Notes: a model not told the origin generated them from the sequence alone. Numbered from the stretch's first letter, positions 6,119 to 13,849 are shown. The stretch is 19,217 nt of DNA from an uncultured Oscillospiraceae bacterium (GCA_905198295.1 CAJKBW010000056.1:1-19217), one strand, 5' to 3'. Numbers and translations: made by a program.

Positions 6119-8059
6119 GTGGATAATCAGCGGATGGGGGCCTTCATTGCGGGGCGCCGCCGGACGATGCAGCTGACACAGGCGGAGCTCGCAGACAGAC
6201 TGCATGTGACCCGGCAGGCGGTTTCCAAATGGGAATCCGGAAAATCGGTTCCGGACACCGGAACGCTGCTGACGATGGCGGAGTTGTTCGGCGTTTCGGT
6301 GGAGACGGTTCTCAGCGGAGAGGAGGCAGTGCCGTCCGCCGTGCCGGTGCAAAAAGAAAATAGCGGAGCGGCCGCGTCGGGCGAAAAGTATATTTTTCGC
6401 CCGATTCCTGAGGTAGTGCATGAACAAAGTCGTCCGGTTCTCCGCCGGAAGACGGGCTGGCTGTTTTTTATGCCGGTGCTGGTATTGGCGCTGCTGGTCG
6501 TTGTACTCCCTTTGGGAAGGGCATTTTATTACAGCATGACCGCCTTTAATGGACTTGAAGCGCCGCATTTTGTAGGACTGCAGAATTATGCAGCCGTTTT
6601 GCAGAATCCGCTGACCCTTCCGTCGGCGCTAAACACTCTGTGGATTTTTATGATTGCCGGAGGGCTGCCGCTGCTGCTGGGCTGGCTGTTCGGCCGCACT
6701 GCCGCCCGTCTGCCGCTGCCGGTGGGGATACTCATCGGTATACTGTTCGGCGCCGGTTCGCTCAGCGCGCTCACCCCGTCGTGGCTGGCACTGCTGTTTT
6801 CGGGGGATGTCACCGGGTTGCTCAACAACCTGCTGCTTATGCGCGGTATCGTGACGGAACCGGTTGGCTGGCTGACCGTCCACAGCAATGCAGTACAGTG
6901 TCTCCAGCTGGGGCTGCTGTGTCTGGCGCCGGCCTACCTGATTTTTTACATCGGCGGACGCAGCGGCCGGATGCGGGCGGCTTGGCATGTTGGGGTCACC
7001 GCGCTTCCGGTGCTGCTTCTGGCGAACTGGGCTGCACCACTGTTTCTGATCGGTTTTCCCTCCCGAGATTACACCGCGCACTGGCTGCCGTCGATGATTT
7101 ACGATTACGGCAGCGTGCGTTTTGAAATCGGTACAGCCTGTGCGCTGATGCTCCTGACCCTGCTGCTGTATGCGGCGGTGGTCGCGGCGGGGCATCTGCT
7201 GGTATGGGCGGTTTCGCGGCTGTTCCGTGCGTGCGGTGCCCTCGCGGCAGCAGGGCATCCTGTACGGGCGGTGCATTGGTGCGGGGGAATCGCGGGTTTG
7301 GCGTGCGGTGTGCTGCTGCTGTTCCCGGCATATATCCTGATTAACTATGCGGTGAAGCCGGCGGAGGAACTGTTTTTGTTCCCTCCGGTCCTGCTGACGA
7401 GCCGGCCGGTGGGTGAAAATTTCACCGCTCTCTTTTCTTCGATGGCGGTGCGGCTGTCCTTTGCCCGCATTCCGCTGTATCTGTTGTACGCGCTTGCTGT
7501 TTATCTGCTGACGGCGCTGCCTGCGGCGATCGGCGCGGCATTTGTGCCGGGCCGGAGCAAAAGGATTGTCATGGCGATATGGCTGCTCGGCATGGCTGCC
7601 GCACCGCTGCTGGGATACGGCGGCTATTGGAACTTCAACTTGTTTGTGGATGCCGTGCTGCCGGTGGCGCTGCTGCGGTGTATGACAAGCCCCCTGCTGC
7701 CGCTGAGCGTGCTGCTGACGGTGTGGATCCTGCGCAGAAGCATGATGGGCTGCCGGAATTTTACCGACTGGCGCAGGAAGACCAAACGGGTGGTGCTCAC
7801 GGGCGCAGCCGTACTCGCTGTGGGATTGGGGACGGCGCTCTCGCTGCTGTATATTGGGGCGGATCCTATGCTGTACAGCAGCGATGTGCAGTTCCCACTG
7901 GGCATTCTGCAGGTGCCGGGAATGCGCATGGGTGTACTCAGTGCCGGGCATCTGCTGCTGTATGCGGCGGGGGTTGTGCTGGTGACAGCACTGGTGATGA
8001 CGCTGCTTTCCGGGCGGATGGAACGCCACCTGGCAGAAGCCGTGTCAGAACGCCAATAA
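6119..8059 (+). CDS. Xre-type HTH fused to two sugar-ABC-permease-like halves
   Basis: A 646-residue fusion. Residues about 5-60 are an Xre/Cro HTH (LTQAELADRLHVTRQAVSKWESG). A linker leads to a membrane part starting near 113. The first half resembles MalF/UgpA-type permeases: FYYSMTAFNGLEAPHFVGLQNY, ALNTLWIF, WLALLFSGDVTGLLNNLL, PVGWL. The second, from about 387, resembles MalG/UgpE: AYILINYAVKPAEELFLFPP, NFTALF, and near the end GADPMLYSSDVQFPLGILQ. The EAA loops that couple permeases to their ATPase are eroded: the first is reduced to GGRSGRMRAAWHVGVTALP, and the second (RRSMMGCRNFTDWRRK) keeps no EAA. No ATPase or solute-binding gene is adjacent. Start: GTG at 6119, 6 nt after GGGAGGG; ATG at 6113 is the alternative. 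Inferred role: membrane-bound transcription sensor, possibly acting on the divergent hnd promoter. Ends at a strong terminator. Confidence 0.75.
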   Translation: MDNQRMGAFIAGRRRTMQLTQAELADRLHVTRQAVSKWESGKSVPDTGTLLTMAELFGVSVETVLSGEEAVPSAVPVQKENSGAAASGEKYIFRPIPEVVHEQSRPVLRRKTGWLFFMPVLVLALLVVVLPLGRAFYYSMTAFNGLEAPHFVGLQNYAAVLQNPLTLPSALNTLWIFMIAGGLPLLLGWLFGRTAARLPLPVGILIGILFGAGSLSALTPSWLALLFSGDVTGLLNNLLLMRGIVTEPVGWLTVHSNAVQCLQLGLLCLAPAYLIFYIGGRSGRMRAAWHVGVTALPVLLLANWAAPLFLIGFPSRDYTAHWLPSMIYDYGSVRFEIGTACALMLLTLLLYAAVVAAGHLLVWAVSRLFRACGALAAAGHPVRAVHWCGGIAGLACGVLLLFPAYILINYAVKPAEELFLFPPVLLTSRPVGENFTALFSSMAVRLSFARIPLYLLYALAVYLLTALPAAIGAAFVPGRSKRIVMAIWLLGMAAAPLLGYGGYWNFNLFVDAVLPVALLRCMTSPLLPLSVLLTVWILRRSMMGCRNFTDWRRKTKRVVLTGAAVLAVGLGTALSLLYIGADPMLYSSDVQFPLGILQVPGMRMGVLSAGHLLLYAAGVVLVTALVMTLLSGRMERHLAEAVSERQ

Positions 8060-8074
8060 AACCAAATAAGACCA

Positions 8075-8111
8075 AAAACGTCCGGCCCGGAATTTCCGGG
8101 CCGGACGTTTT
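8075..8111. terminator. Bidirectional terminator between convergent genes
   Basis: A perfect 16-bp stem (AAAACGTCCGGCCCGG and its complement) with an AATTT loop. It is flanked by A and T runs, so it serves both the Xre-fusion gene and the ABC exporter operon. Confidence 0.93.
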
Positions 8112-8124
8112 GCACTTATGGAAA

Positions 8125-9615
8125 TCAGCGGATATCCCGACGGCAGAAGCTGTCGCGGGCGATCCAGAGGAAGCAGGCGGTGTATACCAGCAGAATAATG
8201 ACCGAGAAACCGAGGGTCATATGCGGGTCCACCAGCATGCTGCCCATGCCCATCATGTTGATAATTCCGGAGGAAGCGCTCGGCAGATACACCGACAGGT
8301 CGGTGTTGGCGAACACCACGAACGACGCACCCGGCAGCACAAAGCCAAAACTAGAGCTGATTGCGGCGAGCAGCAGCACCACCATCTGGCTGCCGTACAT
8401 CAGCAGCAGGGATACCGCGATCGCAATCGCGCTTTTGCGGGTTATCGCTGAGAGCATCAGCGCCAGTGACATATAGAAGATCACCGGGAGCAGATACAGC
8501 ACGTATTTGAACAGTACGAACAGCAGATACGGCATTTTGATAACCTGGCCGAACAGCGAGAGCACCTGCATGGCGGCAAGGTCCTCAAAACCGGTGAGCA
8601 GCCCGCTGACCAGGAAGGAAACCACAAACATCGCTCCGGCGGTCATCAGGATGACCTCGAGCATCAGGATGGCCTTGGCCCAGAAAATTTTGTACCGCTT
8701 ATGCGGGGTGATCAGCAGCAGCTTGATGGTGCCGGAGCTGAACTCCGACGAAATCAGGCCGCCGGCCAGCACAATGATGAGCAGTGAGATCAGTGAGATG
8801 GAACCGGTGGAGGCGTCCATCAGTCCGACAAAGCTGGTGGCGGAAACCGGCGCGCTGTCAGTTTTCAGCCGCTCCGTCGCCACGTCGATCTGCTGCTGAA
8901 GCGACGCGCGGGTGGTGGAATCGATTGGGTTGCTGTTTAACTCGCCGCTGAGCAGCGAAAGCTTATTGGTGCGGATGATGCCCAGTTGATCGTTTTTCCA
9001 GCTCAGGTCGGAAGAGTTTCGGGCATAATAGGAAAAACGGCCTTCGTTCGGCAGCGGTGCGATGTCATAGTCCAGATACATCTGGAGAATTTCCTTCTCC
9101 ACCTGCCGTTCGGCTTCGTTTTTGCCGGAAGTCTCCAGTTGTTCCATCTGCAGCCGGATATATTCCTGCCAGCTGTTGGTTTCCAGCACGCGGGTGAGTT
9201 CGTCCGCCTGCTTCTGCAGTGTTTCGGTATCCGCCGGCGTCTGGCCGGGCTGCTGCATGCCGCCCTCTTCCTGGCTGCGCTGTGCCTCCTCAATCTGCCG
9301 CTCTGTATTACAGATGCGGTAAATTACCTCGGCGCGCCAGTCGCTCGGGGGAATTTGGTTGTCGTACAGATACTGGACCTCTTTGAGTTCGTATTTTGTA
9401 TAGAGGTCTTCCGGATCCTGCCTTGCGTACATCTGCAGATAGCTCAAGGTCTCTTCGTAATCTTCTTCCCAGTTCCCGTACCAGCTGGAGGAACCGCCTG
9501 CCACCTTGCCGAGGATCAGAGTGACCGCCATCAGCAGGACGATAACCCCCATGAGTACCCATGTGGATATTTTGCGGTATAGTTTGGTGCGTTCATTTTG
9601 TATGAGCTTACCCAA
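8125..9615 (-). CDS. ABC-2 type exporter permease with large extracytoplasmic domain
   Basis: Codes for 496 residues. One membrane segment at about 17-37 is followed by some 230 residues outside the cell (40-270), rich in Glu and Gln and partly coiled-coil (for example EAQRSQEEGG, QKQADELTRVLE). After this come about five membrane segments (about 275-290, 318-340, 362-390, 396-420, 468-486). The motif GLISSEFSSGTIKLLLITP (286-304) is the conserved cytoplasmic loop of ABC-2 permeases of the NatB/BcrB type. Start: TTG at 9615, with GGAGGAGGG 7 nt upstream and no ATG nearby, so the TTG is credible. It overlaps the ATPase gene by 8 nt. The exported substrate cannot be told; drug, peptide or lantibiotic-type export is typical for this class. 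Confidence 0.88.
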   Translation of the reverse strand: MGKLIQNERTKLYRKISTWVLMGVIVLLMAVTLILGKVAGGSSSWYGNWEEDYEETLSYLQMYARQDPEDLYTKYELKEVQYLYDNQIPPSDWRAEVIYRICNTERQIEEAQRSQEEGGMQQPGQTPADTETLQKQADELTRVLETNSWQEYIRLQMEQLETSGKNEAERQVEKEILQMYLDYDIAPLPNEGRFSYYARNSSDLSWKNDQLGIIRTNKLSLLSGELNSNPIDSTTRASLQQQIDVATERLKTDSAPVSATSFVGLMDASTGSISLISLLIIVLAGGLISSEFSSGTIKLLLITPHKRYKIFWAKAILMLEVILMTAGAMFVVSFLVSGLLTGFEDLAAMQVLSLFGQVIKMPYLLFVLFKYVLYLLPVIFYMSLALMLSAITRKSAIAIAVSLLLMYGSQMVVLLLAAISSSFGFVLPGASFVVFANTDLSVYLPSASSGIINMMGMGSMLVDPHMTLGFSVIILLVYTACFLWIARDSFCRRDIR

Positions 9616-10528
9616 TGACGTTCCCTCCTCCCGTGATGTCGATGAAGCTCTGTTCGAGCGAGGCGTTCACCGGGGCAAGACCGTAGATGGCGACGCCGTT
9701 TTCCATCAGGGCCCGGTTGAGCTCGGGAATCTGGTCTTCTTCCAGATGCAGCTCGACCACGCCGTCCTCCACCGAGGAGATAAAGTCGGGGGCGTTCTTC
9801 TGCAGCAGTTCGACCGCACGGTCAAACGGGCGCAGGGTATAGCGGTACAGCCCGCGGCTGCTCTGCGAGGTGATCTCTTCCAGTGAACCGATGCGCAGCA
9901 GGCGGCCGTTGTTGATGATGCCGACCGTGTCGCACATCAGCTGCATTTCCTGCAGAATATGGCTGGACACCAGCACCGCCAACCCCTGCGTATGCGCCAG
10001 ATGGGAAAGCAGGTCGCGGAAATCTTTGATGCCCGCCGGATCGAGTCCGTTAGTCGGTTCGTCGAGAATCATAATTTTCGGGTTGTGCAGCAGCGCCTGC
10101 GCCACGCCGAGCCGCTGTTTCATACCGAGGGAATACGATTTGAACTTTTCCTGGATGCGGTGCTGCATGCCCACCATCTGTACGACTTCGCCGATACGTT
10201 TTTCGTCGACGCCGCAGGCACGCGCGTGCAGCCGCAGATTTTCATACCCGGACAGGTACGGATACATATCCGGGTTTTCCACAATGCCGCTGATGCTGTG
10301 CATCGCGGCCTCGAAATCCCGTTCGATGTCATGGCCCATCACCTGAATGGAACCGCTGTCCGGGGTGAGCAGGCCGAGGATCATTTTGATAGTGGTGGTT
10401 TTGCCGGCGCCGTTGGGGCCGAGAAAACCGAAAATCTGGCCGGCCTCTACCGTGAAGCTGATATCCTGCACCACCATGCGTTTGCCGAAGGATTTGCAGA
10501 CGTTCTGGAGTTTTAAGACTTCACTCAT
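9608..10528 (-). CDS. ABC transporter ATP-binding protein
   Basis: Codes for 306 residues. Walker A GPNGAGKTT (37-45), signature YSLGMKQRLGVAQ (132-144), Walker B with the extended ILDEPTNGLDP (154-164), and the His switch within VLVSSHILQEM. The C-terminal region of about 85 residues after the core is typical of BcrA/NatA-type exporter ATPases that pair with ABC-2 permeases. The SLGMKQR form of the signature replaces LSGGQ, common in this subfamily. Start: ATG at 10528, whose ATGA overlaps the stop of the preceding gene by 4 nt, implying translational coupling; no strong ribosome binding site is seen. An in-frame extension to 10600 lies inside the upstream gene and is not used. It energises the permease encoded next. 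Confidence 0.94.
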   Translation of the reverse strand: MSEVLKLQNVCKSFGKRMVVQDISFTVEAGQIFGFLGPNGAGKTTTIKMILGLLTPDSGSIQVMGHDIERDFEAAMHSISGIVENPDMYPYLSGYENLRLHARACGVDEKRIGEVVQMVGMQHRIQEKFKSYSLGMKQRLGVAQALLHNPKIMILDEPTNGLDPAGIKDFRDLLSHLAHTQGLAVLVSSHILQEMQLMCDTVGIINNGRLLRIGSLEEITSQSSRGLYRYTLRPFDRAVELLQKNAPDFISSVEDGVVELHLEEDQIPELNRALMENGVAIYGLAPVNASLEQSFIDITGGGNVIG

Positions 10529-11178
10529 TTCCCGAACACCCCCTCGATATAGTAGGGAAGTGTCTGCCGGTACAGACTGCTGACGCGGTACAGCTTCCAC
10601 TCGCCGTTTTCCTTTTTGCAGATCACCGACAGCTCAATCATCTGCCGCTCGTCGGTTACTTCCTCGATGGATTCGGTTCCGGCGTTATAGCGGCTGCCAC
10701 TGACGCTGTACAAGTAGGAAACCGACAGCCTGGCAACGTCATCCGATATGCGGCAGAAACCGTATTTGGTTTTTTGCAGCTCCTGTTTTTCGTACCGATC
10801 CACACCCAGCAGCTGGTTCTGAATGTTGTCACGCAAGGTTACGATGGGTTCCTCGGTTTTATACGGGGAATCGGTTACAAAATACGGATCGAGGGCTTTC
10901 ATGACCTCATCTGTCTTCTTACTGAGCGCCGCAGGATCCTCCAGGGCCGCCAGCTGTTCGTCACTGAGGGTGATCGCGGACATATAGGCCTCGTCCACCC
11001 TGTCTGCCAGCGCCCGGATCGCGTTTTTGTCCGGGATCAGCATTAGCTGGCTCACCACGACGTATACAATGACCGCCGCAAGCAGAACCATGCTGACGAC
11101 AAAGCCGCGGTTTGTCCGTTTCCAAAAGGGGCGCTTCCGGACTGCCGGGGCAGGTGTCTTTTCGTTCACGCACTGCAT
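10525..11178 (-). CDS. Membrane-anchored extracytoplasmic protein of the ABC exporter operon
   Basis: Codes for 217 residues, not recognised as a named family. A basic N-terminus (VRKRPFWKRTNR) is followed by one membrane segment at about 28-48 (VVSMVLLAAVIVYVVVSQLML), then some 170 residues outside the cell, giving an N-in/C-out type II anchor. The outer domain has a helical first part and a C-terminal half of beta-rich look (ENGEWKLYRVSSLYRQTLPYY), which resembles NTF2-like or SnoaL-like folds; this is impression only. First gene of a three-gene operon, overlapping the ATPase start by 4 nt. Start uncertain: ATG at 11178 has GGGGAG about 8 nt upstream, whereas AAGGAG abuts it and instead suits the in-frame GTG at 11169. 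Possibly an accessory or sensor subunit of the exporter. Confidence 0.8.
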   Translation of the reverse strand: MQCVNEKTPAPAVRKRPFWKRTNRGFVVSMVLLAAVIVYVVVSQLMLIPDKNAIRALADRVDEAYMSAITLSDEQLAALEDPAALSKKTDEVMKALDPYFVTDSPYKTEEPIVTLRDNIQNQLLGVDRYEKQELQKTKYGFCRISDDVARLSVSYLYSVSGSRYNAGTESIEEVTDERQMIELSVICKKENGEWKLYRVSSLYRQTLPYYIEGVFGK

Positions 11179-11216
11179 CTCCTTTTCTCCCCTGTGGGAA
11201 TTTTTTTACTGTCGTC

Positions 11217-11245
11217 ATCTTAGCATGCCGGAATCCGGGAGTAAA
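11217..11245 (-). promoter_or_regulatory. Sigma-A promoter of the ABC exporter operon
   Basis: On the minus strand TTTACT, a 17-bp spacer and TAAGAT preceded by TGC (extended -10), about 39 bp before the first ATG. Confidence 0.55.
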
Positions 11246-11331
11246 TAGACTTCATCACCTCTTAAGAAATTCTGCGCGGACTTTTCATTTTGTTATCGTG
11301 CACAGGTGAGCATACGGTCGAAAAATTGAGA

Positions 11332-11360
11332 TTGACAAACCGCGCCGTGTATCTTATAAT
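11332..11360 (+). promoter_or_regulatory. Consensus sigma-A promoter of tRNA-Ser
   Basis: Perfect TTGACA (11332-11337), 17-bp spacer, perfect TATAAT (11355-11360). The mature tRNA begins 24 bp further on. Confidence 0.93.
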
Positions 11361-11383
11361 AAATGAGCCGTTTGGCGGTACAG

Positions 11384-11475
11384 GGAGAAGTATCGAAGTG
11401 GTCATAACGGCCTCGACTCGAAATCGAGTAAGCCCTTAACCGGGCCCGTGGGTTCGAATCCCACCTTCTCCGCCA
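11384..11475 (+). tRNA. tRNA-Ser (anticodon CGA)
   Basis: A class II tRNA of 92 nt including an encoded CCA. Acceptor stem GGAGAAG/CTTCTCC with discriminator G at 11472. Anticodon stem CTCGA/TCGAG holds the loop CTCGAAA, giving anticodon CGA, which reads UCG serine codons. A long variable arm lies between the anticodon arm and the T arm (GTGGG-TTCGAAT-CCCAC). Class II shape, the CGA anticodon and G73 all agree on serine. It has its own consensus promoter and a terminator directly behind, so it is a single-gene unit. tRNA 3' ends are common integration sites, but I found no second copy of this 3' end in the window and no integrase gene. Confidence 0.97.
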
Positions 11476-11478
11476 AAT

Positions 11479-11516
11479 CCGCCGCAAGCCGTACGCTGCT
11501 TGCGGCGGTTCTTTTT
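11479..11516 (+). terminator. Terminator of tRNA-Ser
   Basis: Stem CCGCCGCAAGC/GCTTGCGGCGG (11 bp, 8-nt loop) followed by TTCTTTTT, only a few bases after the tRNA CCA end. Confidence 0.92.
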
Positions 11517-11629
11517 AGTTTTTCAGCTTCTTATGCGGAGACCTAAAGCTAAAGAATTTTTGCCGCTGCAGTCAACAACCGATTTATAACCGACGCCTTG
11601 CTTTTGCAAAACAGAAGCCTTCGGCGGAA

Positions 11630-11662
11630 GAAGCAGGGCTGATGAATCAGCCCTGCTTCTTT
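11630..11662 (+). terminator. Hairpin with short T run upstream of the HNH gene
   Basis: GAAGCAGGGCTGA-TGAA-TCAGCCCTGCTTC is a perfect 13-bp stem followed by TTTACT. The 113 nt between it and the tRNA terminator contain no gene I can support. It insulates the HNH gene from the tRNA, and its core resembles the hairpin behind the HNH gene. Confidence 0.7.
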
Positions 11663-11715
11663 ACTATTAAAAAGTAAAAATGTTCTGCCGCAAATATTTA
11701 TAGGGAGGTGGCTGT

Positions 11716-12396
11716 ATGGCGCAGCCGAGGAGTTGGCTCAATGAAGTTATCGAGGTTATCCAGCTGCTGGGAGGCGAGGCTCATTATGAAGATATTTACC
11801 GCCTGATCTATGAACGTCAGATTATAAATTTTGAAAATAATCCCAACTGGCAGGCCGCTGTAAGGCAGAATATTGAAATGCATTCCAGTGATTCTGCTGC
11901 CTATAGCGGTAAAAAGAATATTTTTTACACGGTTGCAGGCAAGGGTAGGGGCATCTGGGGACTCCGTCCTTCGTATGTCCGTCGTAACGACGATGTGGTT
12001 CCACTGGAAGTGCTGGATAAAAAGCAGGAACTGGGCAGACAAAGTGCCCGACAGCTGTCGGATGAGCAGCTAAAAGCCAAGGCGGAGGAAATGCAGTCGG
12101 GCATGCCGCGAAAACGGAAAGCCAGTGCGCCGGCATAGGATAGAAACGTCTATGTTTCGGAGTATGCCAAACGAAGGGCAAAGGGACACTGTCAGCTGTG
12201 CGGCAGCCCGGCTCCGTTTTTGGACAGGGAAGGCAATGCCTATTTGGAAACACACCATATTGTCTGGCTGTCAAAAGGCGGAAGTGATACATTGGACAAT
12301 ACGGCGGCACTGTGCCCGAACTGCCACAGAAAGATGCACATTGTGAACCGGTCGGAAGATATTGCAAAGCTGCGGAAGGCCATTGCCGGAACATAA
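11716..12396 (+). pseudogene. HNH restriction-type endonuclease split by an in-frame TAG
   Basis: Two parts in one frame of 226 codons. Codons 1-140 code for an N-terminal winged-helix domain of the kind found on restriction enzymes (SWLNEVIEVIQLLGGEAHYEDIY, then RQNIEMHSSDS and GKGRGIWGLRPS) and a basic linker. Codon 141 is TAG (12136-12138). Codons 142-226 carry an HNH nuclease domain: YVSEYAKRRAKGHCQLCGSP, LETHHIVWLSKGG (His180, His181), DN195, CPNCHRKMH (Cys200, Cys203, His204, His208). No ATG or GTG stands in front of the HNH part, so it can hardly be translated alone. With a sense codon at 141 the protein would be complete and of normal make-up. GGGAGGTGG precedes the ATG. The gene looks AT-richer than its neighbours, suggesting acquisition. 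Most likely a recent nonsense mutation; readthrough or a sequencing error are alternatives. Confidence 0.85.
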
Positions 12397-12410
12397 ACAT
12401 ACATGGAACA

Positions 12411-12446
12411 AAACAGGCGGCGCTGATTAATCAGCGCCGCCTGTTT
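12411..12446. terminator. Strong hairpin terminator after the HNH gene
   Basis: AAACAGGCGGCGCTGA-TTAA-TCAGCGCCGCCTGTTT, a perfect 16-bp stem with A and T flanks, 14 nt after the HNH stop. It can act in both directions and also covers the end of the nucleoside hydrolase remnant. Confidence 0.85.
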
Positions 12447-12903
12447 CAACGGTTGCGGTATGCGTGCCGGGGAAAATCAGAAATCTGGACAATCGCGGGT
12501 CTTGCGTGCCGCCGTGCAGGACGGTGTGCAGAAGTCGGTAAAATTGTTCCCGGTCGACAGCTCTGGCGATTTCCACACCGCCGTGCGGGTTCGGTGTAAA
12601 AGCGGTTTTCCCCCATATGGTTTTCGGCGGCCGTTTCTACCCGGATGCTGCCGCGTTCAAAACGGCACAGTGCCGGATGGAAAACCGGCACCGGCTGCAG
12701 AGCCGTATCCATGCCCGCTGCGATTGGGACAGTCTTGCCCGCGGCCCGACAGATGGCGTAATCCGCTGCGGCGCGCGTTTCCGGCTCTCCGCATACGGTG
12801 GTGATGCCGAACGGGGCGCACTACGGCTCTCTGCGCGGACAGGCAAGGCAAACCGTGTCATCGATATCTCCGCCGATATCGGTATCCAGCGGGATTTTTT
12901 CAT
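12427..12903 (-). pseudogene. Nucleoside hydrolase (IunH-like) remnant
   Basis: No intact frame exists, but reading the minus strand across frames gives a nucleoside hydrolase in pieces. The N-terminal calcium/ribose motif reads KIPLDTDIGGDIDDTVCLAC, then a stop, then in the same frame CAPFGITTVCGEPETR, AICRAAGKTVPIAAGMDT and PVPVFHP. The sequence then jumps to C-terminal-type residues (CRFERGSIRVE), and after a frame change to NPHGGVEIARAVDREQFYRL, matching the family's C-terminal end. Lesions: one base lost in the A run right after the ATG at 12903; TAG after PRREP; an internal deletion of roughly half the usual 310 residues; a frameshift in a T run near 12600. Living members release bases from nucleosides. 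It follows the AraC-type gene by 74 nt on the same strand, so it was perhaps once co-regulated. Confidence 0.75.
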
Positions 12904-12977
12904 TTATGAACGCTTCTTCGGTCCATGATGGGCGCCACGTGATTTTGCCTGCAGAGAAAAATTTTTCGGGTGGGTAC

Positions 12978-13799
12978 TCAGTCCTGGCTGGCGGCTTGCG
13001 GGGGAACAGTGTTTCGACAGTCACGCGGCGGGATGCCAAAGGCCTGGTGGAAGGAACGGGAAAAGTGGCTGATATCGCTGAATCCGCAGGAAAAGGCCAC
13101 TTCAGTTACCGACAGGTCGGTACCGCGCAGCAGTTCCTGCGCGCGCGTGAGCCGCAGGTTGAGCAGGTACTGCTGAGGCGATATCCCCAGATGGCGTTTA
13201 AACAGCCGGAACAGATGGCTGCGGTCCACCCCACAGCGGCGGGCGGTTTCTTCCACCGTCAGTGGATAGGAGTAATTTTTGCGGATGTGATCCACCGCCA
13301 CGTCCAGGGTGTGGTTGCCGGAACCGCCGGCGGACGGCACATCTTCCAGCAGCAGCGCGAAAAAACGGTATATCCCGGCAATCAGCGAAAAGGCGTTGTC
13401 GCCCGCATCGTACCGCCGAAGCAGATCCTCCAGACAGCGATCCATCCGAGCGATATCGTGGAAGGCCAAAACCGGCTGCTCGGCGGACAGACCGCAGGTG
13501 TCGAGCAGGGCGGCAGCATCCCTGCCGCTGAAGCCCATCCAACGGTATACCCAGGGGTGCACGGCATCCGCGGTATAGACGGTGGTCTGCCACGGCACGA
13601 TCAGAAAGCCCTGCCCCGCGCCGAGAGTGTAACTTTTCCCGCTCGCTTCAAATCGGCCTTCCCCCTGAAAAATGCAATGGATAAGGTAGTGGTCCCGCAC
13701 GGCCGGGCCAAATCGATAGCTTGGCGCGCAGGCCTGCTTTCCGCACTGGTGCAGGCTGAGCCATTCACTTTGCTCCTGATGATGTCCCGGTCTTTCCAT
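12978..13799 (-). CDS. AraC-family transcriptional regulator
   Basis: Codes for 273 residues. N-terminal cupin-like sensing domain (about 25-90; HYLIHCIFQGEGRFEASG, then LGAGQGFLIVPWQ), linker, and a C-terminal AraC DNA-binding domain (about 165-262) with two HTH units: LTVEETARRCGVDRSHLFRLFKR (180-202) and LSVTEVAFSCGFSDISHFSRSF (229-250), followed by the usual FGIPPRDCR. Such regulators mostly sense sugars and activate neighbouring catabolic genes. The ATG at 13799 is chosen because AGGAGG lies about 12 nt upstream; a longer frame to 13862 would run through the promoter. Divergent from melA by 131 bp with a candidate binding site between them, so the inducer is probably an alpha-galactoside such as melibiose (inference). 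Confidence 0.92.
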   Translation of the reverse strand: MERPGHHQEQSEWLSLHQCGKQACAPSYRFGPAVRDHYLIHCIFQGEGRFEASGKSYTLGAGQGFLIVPWQTTVYTADAVHPWVYRWMGFSGRDAAALLDTCGLSAEQPVLAFHDIARMDRCLEDLLRRYDAGDNAFSLIAGIYRFFALLLEDVPSAGGSGNHTLDVAVDHIRKNYSYPLTVEETARRCGVDRSHLFRLFKRHLGISPQQYLLNLRLTRAQELLRGTDLSVTEVAFSCGFSDISHFSRSFHQAFGIPPRDCRNTVPPQAASQD

Positions 13800-13821
13800 T
13801 CCGCATCCTCCTCCTGGCTTA

Positions 13822-13849
13822 ATTATACACGATTGCAACATAAAATCAA
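13822..13849 (-). promoter_or_regulatory. Sigma-A promoter of the AraC-family gene
   Basis: On the minus strand TTGATT, a 16-bp spacer and a perfect TATAAT. It overlaps the upstream half of the direct repeat, so the regulator could repress its own gene. Confidence 0.6.

Noticed and set aside
6629..8029. A 466-codon open frame on the minus strand opposite the Xre-permease fusion
   Set aside because: Its translation is a Gln/His/Arg-rich mix typical of the reverse strand of a Leu-rich membrane protein gene.
11384..11475. tRNA-Ser as an attachment site of an integrated element
   Set aside because: No repeat of the tRNA 3' end and no integrase are present in the window, so this stays a guess.
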